Shown: positions 31,774 through 41,523 of the stretch, piece after piece | Layout of the letters: every line of letters begins with the position of its first letter | How positions within the stretch are numbered: the stretch's first letter is position 1 | Assembly: GCA_001429555.1 (NCBI GenBank) | Contig: LMSR01000016.1 | Coordinates: 361,011-425,010, forward strand | From: Nocardioides sp. Soil797 | GTDB lineage: Bacteria; Actinomycetota; Actinomycetes; Propionibacteriales; Nocardioidaceae | Reading direction: 5' to 3' | Length of the DNA: 64,000 nucleotides | The notes under the pieces: generated by a model | Seen by the model: the letters and a program-made list of their open reading frames with translations, nothing else | Told to the model about the DNA's origin: nothing | The model's database searches: none | Position numbers and translations under genes: made by a program

Positions 31774-32630
31774 TCAGGTGACGTCGCGGCGGCGGACCAG
31801 CCAGGCGGCCACCAGCGGCAGGACCACGACGTACGCCGCAACGGTCCAGGTCGCCTGTGTGCCCGAGATGGCATCCAGTACGCCGGGTGTTCCGTCGCCG
31901 CCGTCGGAGACCCCGACGATCGCGCCGATCAGGGAGCCGGCCGCGGTGCCGGGCAGCACATGGGTGAACGACTCGACCGGGTCGAGCAGCACACCCACGC
32001 CACGCAGCAGGTTCTCGATGACCAGGGCCCAGACCAGGCCGAGCCCGACCGAGAGGGCTGGCCCACGGGCCACGGTGCCGAGCAGGAAGCCGGCCAGCGT
32101 CCACATCTCCAGGACCAGGAAGCCGGCGCCGAAGGACGACGCCACCGAGCCGAACGACGGCCACACGACGGACTGGGACTCGACGCCGGCGATGGCCAGC
32201 GCGCAGACGAGGTCGAAGGCCATGGTGACGACGAGGATGCCGATGACGAACACGGTCAGTGCGATCAACGACCCGCCCACGACCGAGTGCCGTGAGGGAC
32301 CCTGGGTGAAGACGGTCTTCCAGGTGCCCCAGCCGTAGCCGTTTCCGGCCACGATCGCACCGAGCACCATCATCAGCGCGCCGCCGAACATCGGCATCCC
32401 CTGCACGAAGACGTCAGGCACGTTGGCCGGCATCATCTCGGCCAACAACATGGCCTTGGTGGTGCCTTCGTTGGAGAAGCCGTTGGATCCGCTGGTGTAG
32501 CTGACGTAGTTGAACGCGTAGCCGAACATCAGGCTCAGTGCCAGCCAGGAGCCGACGGTGACCCACACTGCGGGCCACTTCCTCAGGCGCAGCATCTCGG
32601 CGCGGGTGCTGGCAACCAGTCCGTTGCTGG

Positions 32631-32634
<4 letters not shown>
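31774..32634 (-). CDS. ABC-2 type transporter permease
   Basis: A 286-residue membrane protein with six predicted helices: one near residues 22-44, an extracytoplasmic loop, then five helices to the C-terminus ending RRRDVT. Topology and its 4-nt overlap with an ABC ATPase gene identify it as the permease of an ABC-2 exporter (drug, lipid or peptide export). The pair lies divergent from a NarL-type two-component system, an arrangement common for antibiotic- or envelope-stress-responsive exporters. Confidence 0.85.
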
Positions 32635-33542
<908 letters not shown>

Positions 33543-33598
33543 GCCCCCGAGGTTGCCGCGGATCGCTCGCCGCGACGTCCGCCGAACCGCGGGTCCTT

Positions 33599-33618
33599 CC
33601 TACGCAAACCTGCGTAGG
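33599..33618. promoter_or_regulatory. Palindrome between ABC exporter and two-component genes
   Basis: CCTACGCA-AACC-TGCGTAGG is a perfect 8+8 inverted repeat located in the divergent intergenic region. Its placement suggests a binding site for the adjacent LuxR-type response regulator; this is inference. Confidence 0.5.
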
Positions 33619-33674
33619 CCGCAACCGCGTCGGGTCGTACGACGAACAGCTGCGACTGCCCTAGCGTCAGGGGT

Positions 33675-34793
33675 ATGAAATCGACGTTGTCCCTGCTGTC
33701 GCGCCGGTGGTGGCTGATCCCGGTGCTGGTGATCGTCACCGGCGGCTCCCTCGGGGTGAACCTCGGCGACCGAGGCCACTTCCACTCCGAGACAGGCCTC
33801 GCGAGCGGCATCACGGCCGTGATGATCTCCGCGCTCTCGGCCGGCGTGCTGTTCGCGATCGACCGCTGGCCGCTGGGCGTGGTGGCCAACGGCGTGGCGG
33901 TCGGGGCCTACTTCGTCGTGGGCGGGGTCAACGGCCCGATCTTCTTCACGGTCGTGGTGGCTGCGTTCCTGGTGGCGTCTCGACGCCCGGTGCGTGAGTG
34001 GTGGCCACTGCTCGTGGCCTCCGGTGTGCTGGTCTGGGCGGGGCTGTTGGTCCGAGGGCTTCGGTGGGACGAGTTCGACGTGGGCATGTGGCAGTCCGTG
34101 GGGGTCGGTGCGTTGATCGCTGCCGCGGCCTCGATCGCCAGCACGTTCCGGGCGCGCGAGGAGGCCCACCGCGTCGAACGGCGGCGGGCCGCCACGGAGG
34201 AACAGCTCCGGATGGCACAGGACCTGCACGACGGCGTCGGCCACGGCCTGGCCGTGATCGCCATGCAGTCCGGGGTCGCCCTGCACGTGCTCGATCGTGA
34301 TCCGGAAGCGGTGCGCGCTGCACTGGAGGCGATCCGGGCGACCAGCAAGGAGGCCCTGGACTCGTTGCGCGCGGAGCTGTCGCAGATGACGGGCACCGCA
34401 GCCGAGGGTGCGCCGCGGACGCCCAGGCGTGGCCTGGACGAGCTGGACGCGCTCGTCGACCGGGTGCATGGCAGTGGCGTGCGGGTCGACGTCGTGGGCG
34501 CGGCCGGTGACGTGGACGCCACGACCAGCGAGACGGCGTACGCGATCATCCAGGAAGCGTTGACCAACGTGCTCCGCCATGCCGGGGCCAGGACGGTCCG
34601 AGTGACGTTCTCGTCGCAGGTGGACGCGCTCACCGTGACGATCGACGATGACGGGCATGGGGGAGTGGTGCACGATGAGGGCATGGGTCTTCGAGGCATG
34701 CGTGAGCGGGCAGCCGCGCTGGGCGGGTCCGTCGAGGCCGGCCCGTCGGCCACCGGTTTCCGGGTGCGCGCGGTGCTCCCGGTGGTCCAGTGA
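33675..34793 (+). CDS. Sensor histidine kinase, NarL/LiaS-type
   Basis: A 372-residue kinase with five or so hydrophobic segments in residues 10-155, a HisKA_3 dimerisation helix with the phospho-accepting His184 in AQDLHDGVGHGLAVI, and an HATPase domain (ALTNVLRHAGA, DDDGHGG, GLRGMRERAAALGG). The membrane part is mostly in the membrane with little external domain, the intramembrane-sensing type that often detects envelope stress. TAGCGT (33662-33667) is 7 nt before the ATG (leaderless). Overlaps the regulator gene by 4 nt. Confidence 0.92.
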   Translation: MKSTLSLLSRRWWLIPVLVIVTGGSLGVNLGDRGHFHSETGLASGITAVMISALSAGVLFAIDRWPLGVVANGVAVGAYFVVGGVNGPIFFTVVVAAFLVASRRPVREWWPLLVASGVLVWAGLLVRGLRWDEFDVGMWQSVGVGALIAAAASIASTFRAREEAHRVERRRAATEEQLRMAQDLHDGVGHGLAVIAMQSGVALHVLDRDPEAVRAALEAIRATSKEALDSLRAELSQMTGTAAEGAPRTPRRGLDELDALVDRVHGSGVRVDVVGAAGDVDATTSETAYAIIQEALTNVLRHAGARTVRVTFSSQVDALTVTIDDDGHGGVVHDEGMGLRGMRERAAALGGSVEAGPSATGFRVRAVLPVVQ

Positions 34794-35446
34794 TCCGCGT
34801 CGTCCTGGTCGACGACCAGGCCCTGGTCCGGGTCGGCCTGCGCACCCTGATCGGCAGTGAACCGGATCTCGAGGTCGTTGCCGAGGCCGGCGATGGCGCG
34901 GCCGGCCTGATGGTCATCGGCCGTGAGAGGCCCGACGTGGTGCTCTGCGACATCCGGATGCCGGGCACCGACGGCCTCGAGCTGCTTCGCCAGGTCAGCT
35001 CCGACGCGTCACTGGCCGACGTGCGCGTGGTCATGCTGACCACCTTCGAGCTCGACGAGTACGTCTTCGAGGCACTGCGCCTCGGCGCCTCGGGCTTCCT
35101 GCTCAAGGACGCCGAGCCCACCGCACTGCTCGACGCGATCCGGGTGGTAGCCGAGGGCGGCTCCCTGCTCGCCCCGTCTGTGACCACGCGCGTGATCGAG
35201 CACTTCGGTGGCGCTGCCCCACGGCGTACGCCGCATCCGCAGCTGGTGCACCTCACGGAGCGGGAACGCGAGATGGTGGCCTGGGTGGCGACCGGCATGT
35301 CCAACCAGGAGATCGCCGAGAGGCTCGTGGTCAGCCCCGACACGGTGCGCACCCACGTGTCGCGGGCGATGGTGAAGCTGCACGCGCGTGACCGGGCCCA
35401 GCTGGTGGTCTTCGCGATCCAGTCGGGCCTCGAGCCGCCTGGGTGA
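34790..35446 (+). CDS. Response regulator, NarL/LuxR family
   Basis: A 218-residue regulator: receiver domain with acidic pair DD8-9, phospho-acceptor D54 (CDIRMPG) and K104-region FLLKDAEP, then a LuxR-type HTH (LTEREREMVAWVATGMSNQEIAERL). GTG start in a GTGA overlap with the kinase gene, so the two are coupled. It likely controls the divergent ABC exporter and possibly its own operon through the palindrome at 33599-33618. Confidence 0.94.
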   Translation: MIRVVLVDDQALVRVGLRTLIGSEPDLEVVAEAGDGAAGLMVIGRERPDVVLCDIRMPGTDGLELLRQVSSDASLADVRVVMLTTFELDEYVFEALRLGASGFLLKDAEPTALLDAIRVVAEGGSLLAPSVTTRVIEHFGGAAPRRTPHPQLVHLTEREREMVAWVATGMSNQEIAERLVVSPDTVRTHVSRAMVKLHARDRAQLVVFAIQSGLEPPG

Positions 35447-35478
35447 GTCAGCAGACCGCGGAGCGATAGGTTGGCCGC

Positions 35479-36075
35479 ATGACCTCGGGACAGACGCCGG
35501 AGCTGTGGGACGGCCAGGCAGCGACCTTCGACGACGAGCCAGACCACGGGCTGCGCGATCCCGCAACGAGAGCGGCGTGGCGACGCGTGCTCGACGACGT
35601 CCTTCCGGCCGAGCCCGTCCGTGTCCTCGACGTCGGCTGTGGCACCGGCTCGTTGTCTGTTCTCCTCGCCGAGGCCGGCCACCACGTGCACGGCATCGAC
35701 TTCGCGCCCGAGATGGTGGCCCGTGCCCGGGCCAAGGCGTCCGACGCGGGTGTGTCGGCGACGTTCGACATCGGTGACGCCGCCGATCCGCGGCTGCCGA
35801 GGGCGTCGTACGACGTGGTGCTGTGCCGGCACGTCCTCTGGGCGGTGAAGGACCCCGTCGAGACCATCGCCCGGTGGAGCGACCTGCTGGCCCGCGACGG
35901 GATTCTCGTGCTCATCGAGGGCTCGTGGGCGACCGGTGCCGGGATCCGCGCCGACGAGCTCGAGCAGCTCGTGCGGGTGCATCGTCGGCGCGCCAAGGCC
36001 ACCCCGCTCACCGATCCGGTGCTGTGGGGCAAGGAGATCGCCGACGAGCGCTATCTGCTGGTCAGCACCCGCTGA
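35479..36075 (+). CDS. Class I SAM-dependent methyltransferase (type 11)
   Basis: A 198-residue methyltransferase: motif I VLDVGCGTGSLSVLLAEAG, motif II VHGIDFAPEMV, motif III region SYDVVLCRHVLWAVKDP. Short size and lack of extra domains fit small-molecule methyltransferases such as ubiquinone/menaquinone-like or metabolite-repair enzymes; substrate unknown. TAGGTT (35467-35472) lies 6 nt before the ATG. It ends back-to-back with the convergent citrate synthase stop, with no intervening base. Confidence 0.86.
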   Translation: MTSGQTPELWDGQAATFDDEPDHGLRDPATRAAWRRVLDDVLPAEPVRVLDVGCGTGSLSVLLAEAGHHVHGIDFAPEMVARARAKASDAGVSATFDIGDAADPRLPRASYDVVLCRHVLWAVKDPVETIARWSDLLARDGILVLIEGSWATGAGIRADELEQLVRVHRRRAKATPLTDPVLWGKEIADERYLLVSTR

Positions 36076-37179
36076 CTACTTGGCCCAGTCGGCGTTCCAG
36101 CCCTCGACCGAGTCGGCCGGGCGAGTGTCGGGGCCGGTGTAGACGGCCGACGGACGGATCAGGCGACCGGTGCGCTTCTGCTCGAGGATGTGCGCCGACC
36201 AGCCACCGGTGCGGGCACAGGTGAACATCGAGGTGAACATCGGCGCGGGAACCTCCGCGAAGTCGAGCACGATGGCGGCCCAGAACTCCACGTTGGTCTC
36301 GAGCACGCGGTCGGGGCGACGCTCCTTGAGTTCGGCCAGGGCAGCCTTCTCGAGTGCCTCGGCAACGGCGTAGCGAGGAGCGTCGAGCTCCTTGGCGGTA
36401 CGACGCAGCACGCGGGCACGCGGGTCCTCGGCGCGATAGACGCGGTGACCGAAGCCCATCAGCCGCTCGCCGCGGTCGAGGAGTCCCTTGACGTAGGCCT
36501 CGGCATCGCCGGACTTCTCGACGTCGGCGATCATGCCGAGCACGCGGGAGGGAGCGCCACCGTGCAGCGGGCCACTCATCGCGCCGATGGCACCGGAGAA
36601 CGCCGCCGCGACGTCGGCACCGGTGGAGGTGATGACCCGGGCGGTGAAGGTCGACGCGTTCATGCCGTGCTCGGCGGCCGAGCTCCAGTAGGCGTCGATC
36701 GCCTTGACGTGCTTGGGGTCGGCCTCGCCCTTCCAGCGGATCAGGAACTTCTCGGCCAGGGTCTTGCCCTCGTCGACGAGCTTCTGCGGTACGACGGGCT
36801 GGTGCAGCCCGCGGGCCGACTGGGCGGCGTACGACAGCACCATGACGGCGACCCGGGCGAGGTCCGCGCGGGCCTGCTCGTCGCTGATGTCGTAGGTCTG
36901 GCCGAAGCCGAAGGCCGGCGCCAGCATGGCCACGGCGGCCTGCACGTCGACGCGCACGTCACCGGTGTGCACCGGGAGGTTGTAGGGCTCGGCGGCCGGG
37001 AGCCCGGGGGTGTAGGCGCCGTCGATCAGCAGGCCCCAGACGTTCTCGAAGGGGACGCGGCCGACGATGTCCTCGATGTCGACGCCGCGGTAGCGGAGCG
37101 AGGAGCCTTCCTTGTCGGGTTCGGCGATCTCGGACTCGAATGCGATGACGCCCTCAAGGCCGTGGTGAACCTCGGTCAT
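36076..37179 (-). CDS. Citrate synthase (citrate synthase 2 / 2-methylcitrate type)
   Basis: A 367-residue citrate synthase-fold enzyme condensing acetyl-CoA (or propionyl-CoA in methylcitrate synthases) with oxaloacetate. Visible: GPLHGGAPSRVLGM and GFGHRVYRAEDPRA with the catalytic histidines, and the C-terminal DFAEVPAPMFTSMFTCARTGGW aspartate region. The shorter length matches the type I/2 form found beside pdxH in many actinobacteria, which is the arrangement here. ATG at 37179 with AAGGAG 8 nt upstream is chosen; upstream in-frame codons extend into the divergent promoter. Confidence 0.93.
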   Translation of the reverse strand: MTEVHHGLEGVIAFESEIAEPDKEGSSLRYRGVDIEDIVGRVPFENVWGLLIDGAYTPGLPAAEPYNLPVHTGDVRVDVQAAVAMLAPAFGFGQTYDISDEQARADLARVAVMVLSYAAQSARGLHQPVVPQKLVDEGKTLAEKFLIRWKGEADPKHVKAIDAYWSSAAEHGMNASTFTARVITSTGADVAAAFSGAIGAMSGPLHGGAPSRVLGMIADVEKSGDAEAYVKGLLDRGERLMGFGHRVYRAEDPRARVLRRTAKELDAPRYAVAEALEKAALAELKERRPDRVLETNVEFWAAIVLDFAEVPAPMFTSMFTCARTGGWSAHILEQKRTGRLIRPSAVYTGPDTRPADSVEGWNADWAK

Positions 37180-37277
37180 GGACAGACTCCTTGTGTTCGA
37201 CGTTGAAACAAATGCATTCTGCCCCGCCCACAGATCAAGCGCACATCCGGCCCGGTGCATGCCCTAGGGTCGAAGCC

Positions 37278-37913
37278 ATGGCAGACGACTTCGCGGCACT
37301 CCGTGCGGAGTACTCCGACACCGGCCTCAACGAGGCTGATCTTCCCCCTGATCCGCTCACGTTGTTCTCGTCCTGGTTCGACGAGGCACGGGTCCTCCCG
37401 GAGCCGAATGCGATGGTCGTGGCGACGGTCTCCGGGGACGGCCAACCCTCCGCGCGCACCGTCCTGCTCAAGGCGCTCGACGACCGCGGATTCTCGTTCT
37501 TCACCAATCTCCAGTCCCACAAGGGATCTGAGCTTCGTGACAACCCCAAGTGCGCGCTGCTGTTTCCATGGCATCCGTTGCAACGGCAGGTGCGCGTCGA
37601 GGGTCGGGCCCAGTTGCTCGACCGCGACGAGGTGACGGCGTACTTCGCCACCCGCCCGCGCGGCGCCCAGCTCGGCGCGATCGCCTCACCCCAGTCGCAG
37701 GTGGTGACGGCCGAGGAGCTGCAACGCTCCTACGCCGAGGCCGAGGGCCACTTCGAGCGCGGGACGGAGGTGACGGCGCCACTCCGCTGGGGTGGGTTCG
37801 TCGTGGTGCCCGAGCGCATGGAGTTCTGGCAGGGGCGCGCGAACCGCATGCACGACCGGTGGCGCTACCGCCGCGACGGCGGTGCCTGGGTGCGCGAGCG
37901 CCTGGCACCGTAG
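37278..37913 (+). CDS. pdxH: Pyridoxamine 5'-phosphate oxidase
   Basis: A 211-residue FMN-dependent oxidase that makes pyridoxal 5'-phosphate from pyridoxine/pyridoxamine 5'-phosphate. Conserved segments: SARTVLLKALDDRGFSFFTN, KGSELRDNPKCALLFPWHPL, RQVRVEG and the C-terminal FWQGRANRMHDR with RWRYRRDG...WVRERLAP. Length matches the family. TAGGGT (37265-37270) is 7 nt before the ATG at 37278, favouring that start and a leaderless mRNA. Divergent from citrate synthase. Confidence 0.96.
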   Translation: MADDFAALRAEYSDTGLNEADLPPDPLTLFSSWFDEARVLPEPNAMVVATVSGDGQPSARTVLLKALDDRGFSFFTNLQSHKGSELRDNPKCALLFPWHPLQRQVRVEGRAQLLDRDEVTAYFATRPRGAQLGAIASPQSQVVTAEELQRSYAEAEGHFERGTEVTAPLRWGGFVVVPERMEFWQGRANRMHDRWRYRRDGGAWVRERLAP

Positions 37914-37933
37914 CGCACGTCTCTCGGGGTCGG

Positions 37934-39100
37934 TCACTTCCTGCGGAAGAGGCCCCGTCGGCGTGAGGGGGCAACCGGAACGCTCTTCTTCTGGGCAGTC
38001 TGCTCGGCGGACTTCCTGGCCGCGGCCCGCTTGGCCTGTCGTGCATCCTGCTTGGCCTTCGCGTTCAGGCTGACCGCACGGTTGGCCTGGGTGGCGACCA
38101 CGTCGATCAGGGTCTGCTCGCTGGGCGTGATCTCGGTGTCGTCGGGTGCCTCGTCGACGATCGTGATGCTGGGGGAGTCGAGCTCGAGCTTGCCGCCGAT
38201 GATGCCGGCCGCGTTGATCCAGTCGACCTCGTCGCTGAACAGCTCGACCACGCGGTCGCGGTCGGCCTTGGTGACACAGGGGCGCTGGGGGACCCGTGGG
38301 TCCTCCCCGATGATCAGGTCGCTGACGAGGCGGCTGCCCGTCGCCGTGTTGAGGCGCTGGTTGACCTGGCGCATCAGACGCACCTCGTCAGGGGTCAGTG
38401 ATCGGTTGACGGTGTGTTCCAGGGGAGGAGCGAGATTGTCGGCAGGCACCTGGAGGTATTCCTCGAAGAAGTGCCGGACCAGGTCGTTGCGCAGGCTGTC
38501 GTAGTGGACCACGGTCACCGCGGAGGTGCCGAGCACCGCGCCCATGCCCTCGACCCAGGAGCGCATCGGTGGTCTGTAGGTGTCGCCCTCGGTGGGCTCG
38601 ACGAAGTCGGCGAAGCTGCCGGTGAAACGGTGGCGCTTGAGGCGCTGGATGTATTGGGACACGGCGTGGCCGACGACGTTGCGCACATGGCCGACCACCT
38701 CCACGTCGTAGCCGACGTCGTCGCAGGCGGCAGCGAAGGTGGCGAAGCGTTCGAGGCTCGAGCGGCAGAGGAACTCGGAGGAGAACAGCAGCGACGAGGT
38801 GCCGTCGCCTGTCTTCTCGATCAACTCCACGGCGGTGGTCAGCGCCTGCTCCGGCGAGACGCCGCGCGGGGTCTTGCTGGGCATCAGGAACGCGCGCAGG
38901 AGCGAGGCGTTCCCGCTGGTCACGCCGCCCCTGGTGGCTCGCGCATCCATGCTCGGCACGCCCGGGTCGCTGGGATAGATGATGCCGTGCTCGGCCAGCA
39001 GTTCCCGGTTGCGGACGAAGGCCACCTGCAGTGCGCTGGTGCCGGTCTTGGGGATGCCCACGTGAAGGATCACGCGCGGACGGGCCGGGGTGCTCATCAT
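37934..39100 (-). CDS. Sulfotransferase-like P-loop protein
   Basis: A 388-residue protein. The N-terminal RPRVILHVGIPKTGTSALQVAF carries the PAPS-binding 5'-phosphosulfate loop (PKTGTS) of carbohydrate sulfotransferases, and VVGHVRNVVGHAVSQYIQ resembles the 3'-phosphate-binding motif. The last 60 residues are Lys/Ala/Arg-rich and likely disordered. No partner genes indicate the acceptor. GAAACT (39108-39113 on this strand) lies 7 nt before the ATG at 39100; an ATG at 39097 is an alternative. The annotated ORF can extend to 39163 but that would run into the TetR operator. Confidence 0.78.
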   Translation of the reverse strand: MMSTPARPRVILHVGIPKTGTSALQVAFVRNRELLAEHGIIYPSDPGVPSMDARATRGGVTSGNASLLRAFLMPSKTPRGVSPEQALTTAVELIEKTGDGTSSLLFSSEFLCRSSLERFATFAAACDDVGYDVEVVGHVRNVVGHAVSQYIQRLKRHRFTGSFADFVEPTEGDTYRPPMRSWVEGMGAVLGTSAVTVVHYDSLRNDLVRHFFEEYLQVPADNLAPPLEHTVNRSLTPDEVRLMRQVNQRLNTATGSRLVSDLIIGEDPRVPQRPCVTKADRDRVVELFSDEVDWINAAGIIGGKLELDSPSITIVDEAPDDTEITPSEQTLIDVVATQANRAVSLNAKAKQDARQAKRAAARKSAEQTAQKKSVPVAPSRRRGLFRRK

Positions 39101-39145
39101 GGGACGTAGTTTCGCACGGATCGGGGGGCGGTCCGGAAAAAGGGC

Positions 39146-39174
39146 TTGTGAGTGAGTGCTCACTCATTTACCCT
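39146..39174 (+). promoter_or_regulatory. Promoter of the TetR-ABC exporter operon
   Basis: TTGTGA (39146-39151) and TACCCT (39169-39174) with a 17-nt spacer. The -10 box ends 7 nt before the GTG at 39182, so the mRNA is predicted to be leaderless. The spacer is almost completely occupied by the operator palindrome. Confidence 0.65.
39149..39166. promoter_or_regulatory. Probable TetR-family operator
   Basis: TGAGTGAGTGCTCACTCA: 8-nt perfect inverted arms around a central TG. It lies between the -35 and -10 boxes of the tetR gene, the classical position for autorepression. Confidence 0.7.
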
Positions 39175-39181
39175 CTTCGTC

Positions 39182-39793
39182 GTGACACCACGTGCCAAGC
39201 CGATGTCCCCCGAGGACCGTCGCCAGGCCATCCTCGACGCCGTCGTGCCGTTGCTCATCGAGCACGGTGCCGACCTGACCACCCGCTTGATCGCCGAAGC
39301 CGCCGGCGTCGCCGAGGGCACGATCTTCCGGGTCTTCGCCGACAAGACCGAACTGATGCGAGCCGCCGCCGAGGAGGCGATCAGCCCGGCCCACGGCCGC
39401 GCCGACTTCGAGGCGATGCTCGCTGCCAACGACGACCTCCACGAGCGGGTCCGTCTCGCCTCGGTCGCCCTCAAGATCCAGCTGCACCGCACGATGCGGG
39501 TGATGTTCGCCGTCCGCAGCCACCTCATGAAGCACGGCGAGCCGCCCACCTCCGGAGGACCACCCGGTCCGCCGCAGTTCGTCATCCGCGCCAACAAGGA
39601 GTTGCTGGCCATGCTCACCGACCTCTTCGCGCCGTACGCCGACCGGATGCGGTTGTCTCCCGACAGGGCGGCGGTGGTGTTCCGCTCCCTGGTCTTCGGA
39701 TCGGCCGGCATGGACCTGGACGCGGACCTCACCCCAGACCAGATCGCCGACGTCATCGTCGGCGGCGTCATGCTTCCCGAGGAGAACGCCTGA
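39182..39793 (+). CDS. TetR/AcrR family transcriptional regulator
   Basis: A 203-residue regulator. The N-terminal HTH is clear (RRQAILDAVVPLLIEHGADLTTRLIAEAAGVAEGTIFRVFADKTELMRAA); the C-terminal ligand domain is not family-specific. GTG at 39182 is chosen from the -10 spacing; an ATG 21 nt later (MSPEDRR) is possible, while the longer ORF start at 39152 lies inside the operator. Its stop overlaps the first ABC gene by TGATG. It likely represses itself and the exporter until an inducer binds. Confidence 0.93.
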   Translation: MTPRAKPMSPEDRRQAILDAVVPLLIEHGADLTTRLIAEAAGVAEGTIFRVFADKTELMRAAAEEAISPAHGRADFEAMLAANDDLHERVRLASVALKIQLHRTMRVMFAVRSHLMKHGEPPTSGGPPGPPQFVIRANKELLAMLTDLFAPYADRMRLSPDRAAVVFRSLVFGSAGMDLDADLTPDQIADVIVGGVMLPEENA

Positions 39794-41523
39794 TGCTGCT
39801 CCGCCTCCTGCGCACCCACCTGGCGCCGTACAAGCGCTGGATCGCGATCATCGTCGTGCTGCAGTTCATCAGCACGGTCGCGATGCTCTACCTGCCCAGC
39901 CTCAACGCCGACATCATCGACGACGGCGTGGCCCGTGGCGACGTCGACTACATCGTCCGCACCGGCGGGATCATGCTCGCCGTCTCGCTCCTGCAGATCG
40001 TCTGCTCGGTCACTGCGGTGTGGTTCTCGGCACGAACCGCGATGTCCTTCGGCCGCGACCTGCGGGCCGCCGTCTTCGCCAAGGTCGGCAGCTTCTCCGG
40101 CCGCGAGGTCACCCATTTCGGCGCGCCGTCGCTGATCACCCGCAACACCAACGACGTGCAGCAGGTCCAGATGCTGGCCCTGATGACCTGCACCATGGCG
40201 GTGACCGTGCCGATCATGATGGTCGGCGGCATCCTGATGGCGATGCGCGAGGACCTCGGCCTGTCCTGGCTCCTCGCGGTGATGATCCCGGTGCTCTTCG
40301 TCGTCGTCGGGGTGGTGGTCTCTCGGATGGTGCCCAACTTCCGGCTGGTCCAGGAGCGCATCGACGGCGTCAATCGGGTGCTGCGCGAGCAGATCACCGG
40401 CATCCGGGTGGTGCGCGCGTTCGTGCGTGAGAAGGAGGAGACCAGGCGCTTCGCCCGGGCCAACGACGACCTCACCGACGTCTCGATCCGAGCCGGCCGC
40501 TGGATGGCCACGATGTTCCCGCTGGTGATGCTGGTGGTCAACGTGGCCAGCGTCGCGGTGCTGTGGTTCGGCGGCCACCGGGTCGACGACGGCAACATGG
40601 AGGTGGGGGCGTTGACGGCGTTCCTGAGCTACCTGATGCAGATCATGATGTCGGTGATGATGGGCATGTTCATGTTGATGATGGTGCCCCGCTCGGCGGT
40701 CTGCGCCGACCGCATCGTCGAGGTGCTCGACACCGACAGCAGTGTGGTCCTCTCGGCCGACGGCATCGTCACCGAGGCACGCGGTGTCCTGGAGTTCGAC
40801 CGGGTGGAGTTCACCTATCCGGGAGCCGAGCAACCAGTGCTGCACGACCTGAGCTTCGAGGCCCGGCCGGGGCAGACGGTGGCCGTGATCGGCTCGACCG
40901 GCGCAGGCAAGTCGACCCTGGTCAATCTCGTGCCACGTCTCTTCGACGCCACGGGCGGTGAGATCCGCATCGACGGAGTCGACGTACGCCGTCTCGACGC
41001 CGAGTCGATGTGGGCCCGGATCGGATTGATCCCGCAGAGGGCGTTCCTGTTCAGCGGCACCATCGCCGACAACCTTCGCTACGGCAAGCCCGACGCCACC
41101 GAGACGGAGATGTGGCGGGCGCTCGAGATCGCCCAGGCCAAGGACTTCGTCGAGGCCACCGCCGAAGGGCTGGAGGCGCCGGTGGTCCAGGGCGGAACGA
41201 ACTTCTCCGGCGGTCAACGACAACGACTCGCGATCGCGCGCGCCGTCGTCAGGCAACCACGGATCTATCTGTTCGACGACTCGTTCTCCGCGTTGGACCT
41301 CACCACCGACGCCCGGTTGCGGGCCGCCCTGGCGCCGGTCACCGAGGACGCAACCGTGTTGATCGTCGCGCAGCGGGTCTCGACCATCCGCGACGCCGAC
41401 CTGATCCTCGTGCTCGAGGACGGCGCCGTCGTCGGGCGCGGCACCCATGACGAACTGCTGACCGACTGCACCACCTATCAAGAGATCGTCGAGTCGCAGC
41501 TCACCGCGGAGGAGGCAGCATGA
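39793..41523 (+). CDS. Heterodimeric ABC exporter subunit with degenerate ATPase site
   Basis: A 576-residue half-transporter: six-helix membrane domain (about 1-310) and nucleotide-binding domain. Walker A GSTGAGKST and signature NFSGGQRQRLA are canonical, but the Walker B catalytic Glu is Asp (IYLFDDSFSALD) and the switch His is Gln (IVAQRVSTI). These are the features of the non-catalytic site of heterodimeric exporters such as TM287/288 or BmrCD. It overlaps the TetR and second ABC genes by 4 nt, so all three are coupled. Likely role: export of a drug-like or lipid compound. Confidence 0.94.
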   Translation: MLLRLLRTHLAPYKRWIAIIVVLQFISTVAMLYLPSLNADIIDDGVARGDVDYIVRTGGIMLAVSLLQIVCSVTAVWFSARTAMSFGRDLRAAVFAKVGSFSGREVTHFGAPSLITRNTNDVQQVQMLALMTCTMAVTVPIMMVGGILMAMREDLGLSWLLAVMIPVLFVVVGVVVSRMVPNFRLVQERIDGVNRVLREQITGIRVVRAFVREKEETRRFARANDDLTDVSIRAGRWMATMFPLVMLVVNVASVAVLWFGGHRVDDGNMEVGALTAFLSYLMQIMMSVMMGMFMLMMVPRSAVCADRIVEVLDTDSSVVLSADGIVTEARGVLEFDRVEFTYPGAEQPVLHDLSFEARPGQTVAVIGSTGAGKSTLVNLVPRLFDATGGEIRIDGVDVRRLDAESMWARIGLIPQRAFLFSGTIADNLRYGKPDATETEMWRALEIAQAKDFVEATAEGLEAPVVQGGTNFSGGQRQRLAIARAVVRQPRIYLFDDSFSALDLTTDARLRAALAPVTEDATVLIVAQRVSTIRDADLILVLEDGAVVGRGTHDELLTDCTTYQEIVESQLTAEEAA

